Under the pieces are notes generated by a model. It made no database searches and had not been told where the DNA came from. It was given only the letters and a program-made list of their open reading frames with translations. Below, piece by piece: positions 24,714 through 34,046 of a DNA stretch of 64,000 nt. The position numbers and the translations under genes are program-made. Source of the stretch: Hymenobacter sp. GOD-10R (GTDB lineage: Bacteria > Bacteroidota > Bacteroidia > Cytophagales > Hymenobacteraceae); NCBI RefSeq assembly GCF_035609205.1, contig NZ_CP141184.1:2136501-2200500 (forward strand), written 5' to 3'. The stretch's first letter is position 1; each line of letters begins with the position of its first letter.

Positions 24714-27026
24714 ATGAGCCAACAGCAGTACATTGTTCGTTCGTCTTCTTCCGAAGGCGAAAACAAGTTGCCAGATTTAAAAAGCGCTTTTGCTGATTAT
24801 TTGCCTTATTGGCCCTGGATTTTAGGAAGCCTTTTGGTGTTCGCTACTATAGCGATTGGTTATTTAAAGATTGTAAAACCTACGTATGAAATAAAGGCAT
24901 CTATATTAGTTCAGGATACTAACAAGAACCCTAACAACAAATCAGCGCTACAAGAAATTGATTTAGCAGAATCGCCTAAAGTAGCTGAAAATGAAATAGA
25001 GGTATTAAAATCACACGAGCTAATTAATCAGGCAATTGTCAATTTGCAGTTGTGGACGCGTTATTTTACTTCAGACGCCTTTGTACCGGAGGAACTATAC
25101 ACGAACAGTCCGGTAGCATATCACCTTATAACAGCAAGTAATTCGACTTATGATCAGACGTTGAAGGTTGTAGTAGTGAGCAAAGATTCTTTCAACGTAA
25201 TTGGGAAAGATGCTAAAACACATACTTATGCTTTCAATTCGCCCATTCAGTCGGATGGAGCTACTTGGCAGCTTCAAGCGAAGCAAAATATTCAAGATTT
25301 TTTAGGAGAAACAATAACAATTCAGCTTGAAAATCCAGAGAAAGTAGCTGAACGTTATCAAAAGTCTATGGTAGTCGAGTTGCTGAACAAACAAGCACCA
25401 GCCATCGGATTGGCAATTGACGACCAAGTGCCTGAACGTGGTAAGTCGCTATTAGATCATCTTATTCAGTTATATAACGGGAAGGCCATTGCAGAGAAGA
25501 ATCGTACTACTCAGAGCACCTTGGATTTCATCGATAAGCGTCTTGCAGTACTCAGTGGAGAGCTTAACAGCTTGGAGAGCAAAGTGGAAGGCTTTCGTAG
25601 TAGTCATGGGCTCACGGATATCACTTCTCAATCGTCTATGTACTTAGAGAATGTGCAATCGAACGACACACAGTTAAATAAAGTTAACATTGAGTTAGGT
25701 GTTATTGATGAGATTAGCCGCTACGTCAACGCGCCTGATTTTAAAGGTGTGCCTGCAACAATGGGTATCGACGATCCTACCCTAAGCAGTTTGATTGAGA
25801 AACTATCGTCTTTGCAACTGCAGCGCGAAAAGCTGTTAGCTACTACTCCCGAAACAAACCCCGTCTTCGAGCCAATTAATAAGCAGATCAACGCAACACG
25901 CTCTGCTATTATTGGTAGCGTCCGGACGTTAAAAGCATCATTGTTAGGTACTAAAAGGCAACTGCAAGCGACAACTGGTAAGCTAGCATCTTCTATCCGG
26001 AACGTGCCTGTACAGGAGCGACAATTAGTGAGCATCAAGCGACAGCAAACTATCAAAGAGAACCTGTACTTGTATCTACTCCAAAAGCGGGAAGAAGTAG
26101 GCTTAAGCTACGCGCCCCTGCTGGCAGACGCTCGCATTGTAGATCAGGCATACACTGCTTCCGTCAAATGGCCTAAGAAGCCATTTGTACTGGCTTTGGC
26201 GATGCTACTAGGCCTAGCTCTACCTTGTGGCGTTATACTTGTAAAAGAAGGAATTCGCAACCGAATTAGAGGAGGCAAAGAAGTTGAAGCGTTAAGCCAA
26301 CTACCACTTCTAACGGAGTTGGTTATGCAAAAAACCTCAACTCCATTAGTGGTTTCTTCAGCTGATTATGCAGCCATAGGTGAGCAGTTTCGGTGGCTCA
26401 GAACTAGTCTACGGTCCTTGCATGGTCATATCAGCAAGGGTAGAGTGACGTTGCTTACCTCAAGTATTAGTGGTGAAGGCAAAAGCTTCGTGTGTAGCAA
26501 CTTGGGCGTTACACTAGGGCTAGCGGGTAGAAAAACTGTTCTTTTAGAATTAGATCTTCGCAAACCTCGTCAGTCAGCTGTGTTTGAGTTGGATGAGAAT
26601 CACTATGGGGCCAGCGACTTTTTACTAGGTGCTTGCTCGATAGAAGAAGTTATTCAACCGTCACGAGTGACACCGAACCTGGACATCATTGCCAGTGGAA
26701 CGTTGGTGCCTAACCCTTCGGAATTGCTAGAGCATGAGCACTTAGAACTTCTAATAAAGCAGTTGAAGGAGCGTTACGATGATGTACTGATTGATACTCC
26801 GCCAGCGTACCTCGTAACGGATGCTATAATTGTGGCGCCGCTTAGTGATGTCACATTGTACATCATGCGTGAGAGCTATACGCTGAAGTCGCTGTTGCCA
26901 TTTGTACAAAAGCAGTACAAAGAAGGGGTATTTCCCCGGATGAATGTTGTGTTCAACGGCGCTAAGCTGGATAAAAGCAGCTACAACTACCAAGACTATT
27001 ACGCCAAAACGGCGGCTCATTCGTGA
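24714..27026 (+). CDS. Wzc-type tyrosine autokinase / polysaccharide co-polymerase
   Basis: A 770-residue inner-membrane protein that controls chain length and export of the polysaccharide. N-terminal Wzz part: membrane helix near 35-55 (YWPWILGSLLVFATIAIGYL), a long periplasmic coiled-coil region and a second helix around 490-510 (FVLALAMLLGLALPCGVIL). The C-terminal BY-kinase has the Walker A motif ISGEGKSFVCSNLG, Walker A' LLELDLRKPRQS and Walker B VLIDTPP. The tail carries a tyrosine cluster (SSYNYQDYYAKTAAHS) as expected for autophosphorylation. The gene directly follows the Wza-type gene and is the core of the cluster. Confidence 0.93.
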   Translation: MSQQQYIVRSSSSEGENKLPDLKSAFADYLPYWPWILGSLLVFATIAIGYLKIVKPTYEIKASILVQDTNKNPNNKSALQEIDLAESPKVAENEIEVLKSHELINQAIVNLQLWTRYFTSDAFVPEELYTNSPVAYHLITASNSTYDQTLKVVVVSKDSFNVIGKDAKTHTYAFNSPIQSDGATWQLQAKQNIQDFLGETITIQLENPEKVAERYQKSMVVELLNKQAPAIGLAIDDQVPERGKSLLDHLIQLYNGKAIAEKNRTTQSTLDFIDKRLAVLSGELNSLESKVEGFRSSHGLTDITSQSSMYLENVQSNDTQLNKVNIELGVIDEISRYVNAPDFKGVPATMGIDDPTLSSLIEKLSSLQLQREKLLATTPETNPVFEPINKQINATRSAIIGSVRTLKASLLGTKRQLQATTGKLASSIRNVPVQERQLVSIKRQQTIKENLYLYLLQKREEVGLSYAPLLADARIVDQAYTASVKWPKKPFVLALAMLLGLALPCGVILVKEGIRNRIRGGKEVEALSQLPLLTELVMQKTSTPLVVSSADYAAIGEQFRWLRTSLRSLHGHISKGRVTLLTSSISGEGKSFVCSNLGVTLGLAGRKTVLLELDLRKPRQSAVFELDENHYGASDFLLGACSIEEVIQPSRVTPNLDIIASGTLVPNPSELLEHEHLELLIKQLKERYDDVLIDTPPAYLVTDAIIVAPLSDVTLYIMRESYTLKSLLPFVQKQYKEGVFPRMNVVFNGAKLDKSSYNYQDYYAKTAAHS

Positions 27027-27426
27027 TTATCCTGTTCCGTCGGGCGACATTTTGCACAAGCTCGCCTGTTATGAGTGCATTGTACTTTCTAAGTCTATGA
27101 ATCTAGACTACAACTATGCATTGTTAGAAATGCGTTAGCAGCACTAGCCCTACTAACGCAGCCTTATAACACGCCTCATCGGGTAATAGCGATAAAGATT
27201 AAAGCGCATTTTGAGTTGCTACATATCTTCTGAAATATAAGAAAAATATTATATCCTTCAGTATAATACTATAAGTAGTTACTCTCCTCTCTATGAGCCG
27301 TCCCAAGTACACAAACAGGAATGTGGTAATTCGTAACACTCTCTTATTGATCTTGCGCAAACAAAACGAATTGCTTGCTGCATTGAAACAGTATTTTACC
27401 TCATCAGTGAGCAGCATCTAGGTGTC
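27027..27426. other. AT-rich gap inside the polysaccharide cluster
   Basis: About 400 bases between the Wzc and Wzy-like genes. No terminator could be defended. A small frame at 27293-27421 is listed separately. An A+T-rich stretch around 27235-27285 may hold a promoter. Confidence 0.35.
27293..27421 (+). CDS. Possible 42-residue gene before the Wzy-like gene
   Basis: ATG at 27293 opens a 42-codon frame (MSRPKYTNRNVVIRNTLLL...) that ends 5 bases before the Wzy-like start, an operon-like spacing. It is basic at the front with one weak hydrophobic stretch. No family is recognised and coding potential cannot be judged from such a short frame. Confidence 0.25.
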   Translation: MSRPKYTNRNVVIRNTLLLILRKQNELLAALKQYFTSSVSSI

Positions 27427-28746
27427 ATGGGCGAAGGAAAAATAACTTACGTTCTAGCAGGCGCGACTATCATAGCTTTTCTCTTCTTCTTTCATCGAAA
27501 ACGAGAAGTAAGAACCTATTTGCTTTTTAGCATCTATGTACTACCCTTCATGAACCTGCTGGTAACGAAAGTTACCTGGGGTGGATTTAAAGTATTTGAT
27601 GCGATTACCATCTATTGCATAGTGTTCTGCTTTAAAGACTTTATGATCAGTATTGCGTCGAGTAGGAGCTTAGTGAAGTTTTTGCTAATTACTATGCTTG
27701 CCTTGCTGTTGCTAAGCAGTCTATATTCCGAATTCGTGACAAATTCTACTTTGACCTTTTTGGAACTACTGCCCCTATTTATATACGTAAGTTTGTTAGC
27801 AGCAGAATGTCGGAGAGATGAGTTCTTCTTTTATAAAGTCATCAAGGCCTTGAAGTATATGTATGTAGTCGCTCTTGGCTTCTTATTAATTCAATTAGTT
27901 GTAGGCTTAAATTTTACGTTTTACCCTGACCTGAATTCTAATACACTGGATGTTGAGAACAATACCATCAGATATCCAGGTATGTTTCATGATTCACAGG
28001 GGCATGGGCAGTTTTTGGCCCTAGGTAGTTTCTTGTTTTTGTTCTCTCACAACAATTATCGGGGTGAGTATAAAAATATTGTAAACTATTCTTTATTTGT
28101 TCTGCTGATAATTGGATTGTTGCTAACGGGTAGCCGATCTGCACTGGGTGGCTTCTTAGTAGCACTTATAATTTTTGTAGTGAGCAGTAGTAGTAAGTTT
28201 CGCTTGTATTTTGTTGCCTTGTGCATGATATGTGTTTCACTTTTTTCAACGCTTGCTTCAGAATTCCCTAACTTACGTAGATTAAATAATGTAAGTGAAG
28301 ACTATAAGTTTCGTCAAAAAATATGGGCAGAAGCGTATAGGATTTCAGAGAATAATCCTGTCTTAGGAATCGGCTTAGGTAATTTTCAGAGTTATACTAA
28401 ACGTCACAACCAAGACCTGTATTTAGAAATAGGAGAAGAGATATTATTTTTTGATCAACCAGAAAGTGGTTACCTTAAAATATTGTCAGAGACAGGGTTT
28501 TTTAGCTTTTTACTCTTCTTACTTCTTATTGCTTACTGCGTTATAAGAGCTATTAAGAAGTGCGTTCAAAGTAGCGAAGCCAAGGTATCTGCTGTGCTGC
28601 TATGCTCTTTGGTAAGTTGGTTGATAGCATTCAATACAGTTTATACTCTCTTTGATATTAGAATAAGTATTGTTGTAATTACAATTATGGTTATATTAGC
28701 TACTATTTCTATGAATAAATATTTTGTTTATGAGAGTAGTAAGTAA
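27427..28746 (+). CDS. O-antigen ligase/polymerase family membrane protein (Wzy-like)
   Basis: A 439-residue protein with about ten to twelve hydrophobic segments, as in the O-antigen ligase/polymerase family that joins repeat units at the periplasmic face. A typical large loop with GSRSALGGFLVALIIFVV before it, and the conserved region NPVLGIGLGNFQSYTKRHNQ followed by QPESGYLKILSETGFFSFLL, resembles the Wzy_C signature. Codon usage is A+T-rich like the rest of the island. The next gene begins 1 base after its stop. Confidence 0.85.
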   Translation: MGEGKITYVLAGATIIAFLFFFHRKREVRTYLLFSIYVLPFMNLLVTKVTWGGFKVFDAITIYCIVFCFKDFMISIASSRSLVKFLLITMLALLLLSSLYSEFVTNSTLTFLELLPLFIYVSLLAAECRRDEFFFYKVIKALKYMYVVALGFLLIQLVVGLNFTFYPDLNSNTLDVENNTIRYPGMFHDSQGHGQFLALGSFLFLFSHNNYRGEYKNIVNYSLFVLLIIGLLLTGSRSALGGFLVALIIFVVSSSSKFRLYFVALCMICVSLFSTLASEFPNLRRLNNVSEDYKFRQKIWAEAYRISENNPVLGIGLGNFQSYTKRHNQDLYLEIGEEILFFDQPESGYLKILSETGFFSFLLFLLLIAYCVIRAIKKCVQSSEAKVSAVLLCSLVSWLIAFNTVYTLFDIRISIVVITIMVILATISMNKYFVYESSK

Positions 28747-28747
28747 T

Positions 28748-30172
28748 ATGATTTTTAAACTTAAAGCTTCTTCCTTGGTAATTAATAGCGCCTGGGGGGT
28801 GATAGCTAATATTCTTCAAAATATTTTTAATAGTTTATTTTTTGTTCTTATTGCTAGGTACTATACATCTGAACAACTAGGCCATTTTCTGCTTTCGAAT
28901 ACTGTATACCAGCTTGTAGCTGTGTTCTCTTCTATGGGACTTAGCTCATGGTTTGTACGAGAGTATACAAGTGAGTTAGATAAGTATATTTTTACTAATA
29001 GGTATTTTAAACTACAAGGGTTTTTAGGTATATTATTTTACATAATAAATGTTCTACTGATTTTTTCTCTATACTCAGATTATAATATCAGATTCATTGG
29101 TGTTGTTCTCGGGTTAAATATAATATTTGATAATACAATCAACTCAATAAAAAGTTTGAATATTGCCAAGTCACTGCAAAAGCGTACGGCTAATGTATTG
29201 GTTATGGATGGGTTTTTTAAACTTGTTGTTTCTGTCTTCTGTGTTTATTTGAAGTTTCCTATTATTTATTTAGCCTTTGCACTAGTGTTTTCTCGTGTTA
29301 TTACATTGAATATATTTATGATTACGGGAGGATATTATAAAAATATTGTTACTAGATCGGTAGGGGAGATTGTTTCCTACACGTACTTAAAAGAAGTGGT
29401 GTTTAGTAATTGGCGATTTGTGGTGATAGGAAGCGTATCAGTAGTCTATTGGAGTTTTGCTAATATAGTCATTTCTAAGTTTATGCCAGTCTCTGCTGTG
29501 TCTCAATATGAAATAGCATCTCGTATATTCTCTTTAACTATTATAATTCCAATTATTATATCTGGTAGCGTCTATCCGCAATTTGTACAGTATTTTAACG
29601 ATCAGGATAAGGACAGGTTGCGTGTGCTATATGATAAAATGTTTGTTGTTTATACGCTATTTTCGTTAATTTCTTACAGTTTTATTGTTGCTTTCGCTCC
29701 AAAGCTTATTCCGTTTATTTTTGGTGATAAGTACCAAACAGCTATATTTTGTATAATTCAAATGTTTTTAGCGATTCTTGTGTTTCCTACTACCTTGTTG
29801 CAAGCAAATCTTATTGTAGCAATGAAGTTAGAAAACCTAGATATGTGGTTTAATTTAACCAGCTTGATTATGCACGTTTTCTTGAGTATTATAGGTTTGT
29901 ATTTTTTCAAATCATTATCTGTTATTAATTATTCTATCTTTATGTCGTTCATAGTATTTCATATAAGCCAGGATGTAGTTCTAATACGTAGAAAAATTAC
30001 TACACTGAGTAGATGTTTTCGCCATTATGTCTTACTCGCTAGTTTTGTTAGTGGTTACCATTTCCTTTTAAAAACTACTAATGCTTATTTTGCTTTTGGG
30101 CTAATGAGCTGCGCAGTATTGATTGTTATTGGTTTTACGCCGGTATATAAAAGAAAGATTATCATAAATTGA
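28748..30172 (+). CDS. Oligosaccharide flippase-like protein (Wzx-like)
   Basis: A 474-residue polytopic membrane protein with about twelve to fourteen spans, in the MATE/Wzx-like superfamily that flips lipid-linked repeat units. N-terminus SLVINSAWGVIANILQNIFN and YYTSEQLGHFLLSNTVYQLV follow the usual opening of this family; a long central loop with SISKFMPVSAVSQYEIASRI is also usual. ATG at 28748 starts one base after the preceding stop; an in-frame ATG at 28724 inside the Wzy-like gene is possible. Identity is by topology and context, so the exact subfamily is uncertain. Confidence 0.82.
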   Translation: MIFKLKASSLVINSAWGVIANILQNIFNSLFFVLIARYYTSEQLGHFLLSNTVYQLVAVFSSMGLSSWFVREYTSELDKYIFTNRYFKLQGFLGILFYIINVLLIFSLYSDYNIRFIGVVLGLNIIFDNTINSIKSLNIAKSLQKRTANVLVMDGFFKLVVSVFCVYLKFPIIYLAFALVFSRVITLNIFMITGGYYKNIVTRSVGEIVSYTYLKEVVFSNWRFVVIGSVSVVYWSFANIVISKFMPVSAVSQYEIASRIFSLTIIIPIIISGSVYPQFVQYFNDQDKDRLRVLYDKMFVVYTLFSLISYSFIVAFAPKLIPFIFGDKYQTAIFCIIQMFLAILVFPTTLLQANLIVAMKLENLDMWFNLTSLIMHVFLSIIGLYFFKSLSVINYSIFMSFIVFHISQDVVLIRRKITTLSRCFRHYVLLASFVSGYHFLLKTTNAYFAFGLMSCAVLIVIGFTPVYKRKIIIN

Positions 30173-30544
30173 ATTAAAAGAAGATTTGACTTGTATTTTA
30201 TTGGGCATATTTAATGAATGGTTAAGTGAGTAAGCATAAGCTTAACTGCTATTCCTATATCCTAGTAGCACGTAGAAGGCATCGTAATATTGTCAGTACT
30301 TTAAATCGTCATACATCCCTTACGTATTTGACTATTACAAGAGTTAAATATGGACGAGCGTCGTTTACTTTCTTGTTTAGCTTACTTAGTATAATTTAAT
30401 AAAGCTTTGATCATGCTTGCTTCTTAATCATATAGGTATAAGCAAAAAAAGACTTTGTTATGTCATAATACTAAGGAAATTTGATTTGATTTTTTTATAT
30501 TTGAGTAAAGAATAGTCTAAATAGGACTGTAAACTGGCTTTTTT
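30173..30544. other. AT-rich gap before the glycosyltransferases
   Basis: About 370 bases of A+T-rich sequence with no gene or clear signal. It separates the membrane half of the cluster from the glycosyltransferases. Confidence 0.4.
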
Positions 30545-31534
30545 ATGGCTTCACTGTCAATCATTGTTCCTGTCTACAACAAGGAAAAGTACCTAGACGA
30601 AGCTATTGCATCTATCTTAGCTCAGACTTGGACAGATTTTGAGTTAATCTTAGTCGATGATGGCTCCGAAGATGGTAGTGGGGCCATATGTGACCGCTAT
30701 GCTAGCCTAGATTCTAGAGTAGTAGTTGTTCATCAAGCAAACAGGGGAGTATCAGCAGCTAGGAACACGGGATTGGAGATGAGCCAAGGCACTTATATTG
30801 GATTCGTGGACAGTGATGATGTCATCGAGGCCGATATGTACGAGTTGTTGCTATGCAACGCGCGGCAGTATAATGCTGATATTTCAGTGTGTGGTATGAA
30901 AGTAATTCCTATGTTAAAAAAACATCAGGAAGTAGGAGACCACAAAGAAGTCCGTGTAGTGAATAGACGGAATATTCTTCCTCTTGTATTTGATGGAACT
31001 TTAGATTGGAGTGCTAACAACAAGGTATACAAAGCAGACATAGCTAAAAGCGTACAGTTTAGCGGTCGTATCAATGAAGACTTGTTTTATGTTTTTCTGA
31101 CGCATAAGCAAGCAGAAGTAGTAGTGTTTGATGAATCTAAAAAATATTATTATTTAAAAAGAGATAATTCGGTAAGTAACCAACGCTTTAATAGATCACA
31201 GATGGAAGGTGTAGCTGTTTCTGAAAAAATTCTGAAAATAACTACTAACGAGTACCCAGAGCACATTGATCATGCAAAACGTCTGGATTTAATATCGACT
31301 ATATCTATACTTAATTTAATGATGTTTTCCTTTCAAAAGGATTACGTAACAGAATACACAAGTATAAAGCAAAAGCTACTCAGCTATAATGGATTTGTTA
31401 ATAATAGCGGTTTGGTATCAAAGAAACATCGATATGCATATCTAGCTTTCAAGATGAGTCCAGCCCTGTACCAATGGTTGCTGCAAGTTTACTGTTATTT
31501 ATTTGAGTCTGAGGTTGGGAATAAGGTGATGTAA
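30545..31534 (+). CDS. Glycosyltransferase family 2
   Basis: A 329-residue GT-A-fold enzyme. The nucleotide-sugar site is visible at the start (SLSIIVPVYNKEKYLDEAI), DDGS in LILVDDGSEDGSG, and the DxD-type motif FVDSDDVIEADMYELL. It probably adds one sugar to the lipid-linked repeat unit; the sugar cannot be told. The C-terminal half is less conserved. It stands 55 bases before the next glycosyltransferase. Confidence 0.92.
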   Translation: MASLSIIVPVYNKEKYLDEAIASILAQTWTDFELILVDDGSEDGSGAICDRYASLDSRVVVVHQANRGVSAARNTGLEMSQGTYIGFVDSDDVIEADMYELLLCNARQYNADISVCGMKVIPMLKKHQEVGDHKEVRVVNRRNILPLVFDGTLDWSANNKVYKADIAKSVQFSGRINEDLFYVFLTHKQAEVVVFDESKKYYYLKRDNSVSNQRFNRSQMEGVAVSEKILKITTNEYPEHIDHAKRLDLISTISILNLMMFSFQKDYVTEYTSIKQKLLSYNGFVNNSGLVSKKHRYAYLAFKMSPALYQWLLQVYCYLFESEVGNKVM

Positions 31535-31588
31535 TCCTTGCTTTTCTGTAGCAACGTTAACAAGCACTAAAAAGATAATTTGTAGAGT

Positions 31589-32647
31589 ATGAAAAAGGTA
31601 TTGTTTGTTGGAGAAAACGCATATCAGTCTAAGTCTGGTATCGTAACAGTTATGAAGCAATTCTTAGAAGATGAAGAACTCAACAAATGCGTGAACTATA
31701 AAGTGGTTTTCACCATCGTTGATGAAACTTCATCGCTGCAAAGATTAAAAGCTTGGATTAAGGCATGTATACGGTTCTTTTACTTGCTTCCTCAAGTTGA
31801 CCTAGTTCATATCCATCATGCTTCTGATCTAAACTTTTGGCTTTCTGGCTTACTGATTTACATTGCTAAAATCACAGGTAAAAAAACCATAATGCATAAT
31901 CATGCTGCGGATTTTCACCTGTTTTATGCAAATTGTTCTAAAGTTAAAAAGAATTTAATTAGAAGAATTCTTAAGCGTACGGACGTCAATCTAGTGTTGT
32001 CCACTGCTTGGTACAATTGGTATAGTGCTCTCGTGCCTAATGCTAACTGGACTTTGCTGCGCAATTCTATAGATATTCCGAAAGATGTTGAAAAGAAGGT
32101 GCTAGCAAATGGTAAAGCAAAATTATTATTCCTAGCACGCTTAGAAGAAAGGAAAGGTATATTCGATTTAGTTGATATAATGCCTGATTTCTTTGCACAG
32201 TATCCTGATTGTGAATTATATATTGCAGGACAAGGTGATACTACTCAGATACAGAAAGTAATACAACAGTATAGATTGGAAACTCAAGTTAAAATATTGG
32301 GTTATATAAATGACAAGCAAAGGGACTTATTATTGCGAGATAGTCATCTGTTGATTTTGCCAACTTACAATGAAGGCTTGCCTATGTCTTTGTTAGAGGC
32401 AATGGCTTACTCTGTTGTTCCGATTACTACTCCAGTTGGTGGAATACCTGATGTTGTTGTTGATAAAGTGAATGGATATTTAGTGCAACCAGGAAATAAA
32501 AAAGAATTATTAGAGACTATATGCTATGTTGTAGAAAATGCGCACTTGTACCGAAAAGTGTCGGATAATGCTCATAACTTAGTTGCTGATAAATTCGATT
32601 TCGCTAGGTATAAGGAAAGTGTGATAAATATGTATGAATTAGCTTGA
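31589..32647 (+). CDS. Glycosyltransferase family 4
   Basis: A 352-residue GT-B-fold enzyme. The N-terminal domain binds the acceptor (VDLVHIHHASDLNFWLSG, KTIMHNHAADFHLFYAN) and the C-terminal domain carries the donor motif (LLFLARLEERKGIFDLVDIM and the E-x7-E type region LPTYNEGLPMSLLEAMAYSV). It follows the GT2 gene in the same operon. Donor and acceptor sugars are unknown. Confidence 0.92.
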   Translation: MKKVLFVGENAYQSKSGIVTVMKQFLEDEELNKCVNYKVVFTIVDETSSLQRLKAWIKACIRFFYLLPQVDLVHIHHASDLNFWLSGLLIYIAKITGKKTIMHNHAADFHLFYANCSKVKKNLIRRILKRTDVNLVLSTAWYNWYSALVPNANWTLLRNSIDIPKDVEKKVLANGKAKLLFLARLEERKGIFDLVDIMPDFFAQYPDCELYIAGQGDTTQIQKVIQQYRLETQVKILGYINDKQRDLLLRDSHLLILPTYNEGLPMSLLEAMAYSVVPITTPVGGIPDVVVDKVNGYLVQPGNKKELLETICYVVENAHLYRKVSDNAHNLVADKFDFARYKESVINMYELA

Positions 32648-32775
32648 TTGTAATGAATCTATGCTGTTAATGTAGATTGTTGCGTGTATTTTATAACAGA
32701 TCTGTTTTTCATTCAGCTCCTTCAAGAGCTAATTGACTCGCCTTTTTTGCACACCGTTCTTCCCCATCTCTATTT

Positions 32776-33693
32776 ATGATTTCTACTCTAATACTCACCA
32801 AAAATGAGGAGATAGATCTGCCGGGTTGTCTAGAATCTTTGTTCTGGTGTACTGACATACATGTCTTTGATTCTTATAGCAGTGATGCAACCATCGATAT
32901 TGCTCTAAAGGCTGGTGTAACGTTAACGCAGAGAAAGTTTGATGATTATGCATCTCAACGGAATGCTGCATTAAATCAACTTGATTTCAAATTTGATTGG
33001 GTATTAATATTAGATGCAGACGAGCGTATTCCACCTGCTCTGATTCCACAATTACTTTCGAACGTTCAGCAGGCGAAGCCTTCGGTGAACGGCTTTCGTA
33101 TCCAGCGGAGAGATTACCTAGGGAAATCGTGGTTAAAGCACGCCCAGATTTCACCGTTGTACATTCGTTTGGTCCGGCGTGGGAAGGCGTCGTATCATCG
33201 CGCTATCAACGAGGTGTTGCAAGTAGATGGGTTAGTTCAATTGATAGATGGGCACTTTGACCACTACCCTTTCTCAAAAGGGTTTAGTCATTGGTTGAAT
33301 AAACATAATAATTACTCCACAATGGAGGCGCGCCGATGGATAGAAGAGCAAAATGGTGCGGAACAATTCTCGCTTGTTAAAGCACTGTCCAGCAAAGATT
33401 TTAGCGAACGCCGCTTTCATCAGAAAGGCTTGTTCTACAAGTTGCCAGCGCGCCCATTGATAAAGTGGTTTTATATGGTGTTTGGTCGTCGGGCTTTCCT
33501 AGATGGATGGGCCGGTCTAACTTATGCAACGTTGCAAGCCATTTACGAATATCTAATCGTGCTAAAAACAAATGAGATGATAGACGTCACTCCGGTGGAA
33601 GTACTAGAGGTGGTTCCCGCTACTTTGGCAAAAAAGTTTAGACGTCTCCAAACTTCATATTTCCGAATGCAATCGAAGCAGATTGAGGCTTAA
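32776..33693 (+). CDS. Glycosyltransferase family 2 (WaaE-like)
   Basis: A 305-residue GT2-type protein of the subgroup that includes WaaE-like beta-1,4-glucosyltransferases. Motifs: STLILTKNEEIDLPGCLESL, the DSYSSD acceptor/nucleotide site and the ILDADERIPP motif (DxD region). A C-terminal positively charged helix is seen. It ends the visible cluster. Composition already moves toward the GC-rich genome here. Confidence 0.88.
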   Translation: MISTLILTKNEEIDLPGCLESLFWCTDIHVFDSYSSDATIDIALKAGVTLTQRKFDDYASQRNAALNQLDFKFDWVLILDADERIPPALIPQLLSNVQQAKPSVNGFRIQRRDYLGKSWLKHAQISPLYIRLVRRGKASYHRAINEVLQVDGLVQLIDGHFDHYPFSKGFSHWLNKHNNYSTMEARRWIEEQNGAEQFSLVKALSSKDFSERRFHQKGLFYKLPARPLIKWFYMVFGRRAFLDGWAGLTYATLQAIYEYLIVLKTNEMIDVTPVEVLEVVPATLAKKFRRLQTSYFRMQSKQIEA

Positions 33694-34046
33694 GGTTGAT
33701 TAGCAGTAATTTTCTCGTGTCAAGCTAACGAGTATTTGATGGTTGCAGGAGAAAGTACGAGGCACTGGCACCATCCATAGTTGACTTAGTGCTATGCATT
33801 GGAAGTACTAGTTCAGCTTCTGCTGCTACTATCAGTTTCCGTAATCACGAACAGATACTACTATAGAGGCAAGCTTTTACTCATCGTTAAGCGCCTGCTA
33901 CTGCTTACGGTGGCGTTCTGAGACGCCCGAAGCAGTAATTCATCAAGTGCAGCCGTGCAATCAGACACATTACATGGCTGCGTGACTGGCGTATATTCCT
34001 GCGGTTCGGGTTACATTCGCGCTTTACATGCCGAATGATGGGGCCT
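33694..34046. other. Transition region between the polysaccharide cluster and the GC-rich genome
   Basis: About 350 bases. No gene, terminator or repeat was supported. Composition becomes normal here. Confidence 0.4.

Noticed and set aside
27199..27417. Minus-strand frame of 72 codons before the Wzy-like gene
   Set aside because: No family resemblance; in AT-rich DNA and opposite to a tight operon.
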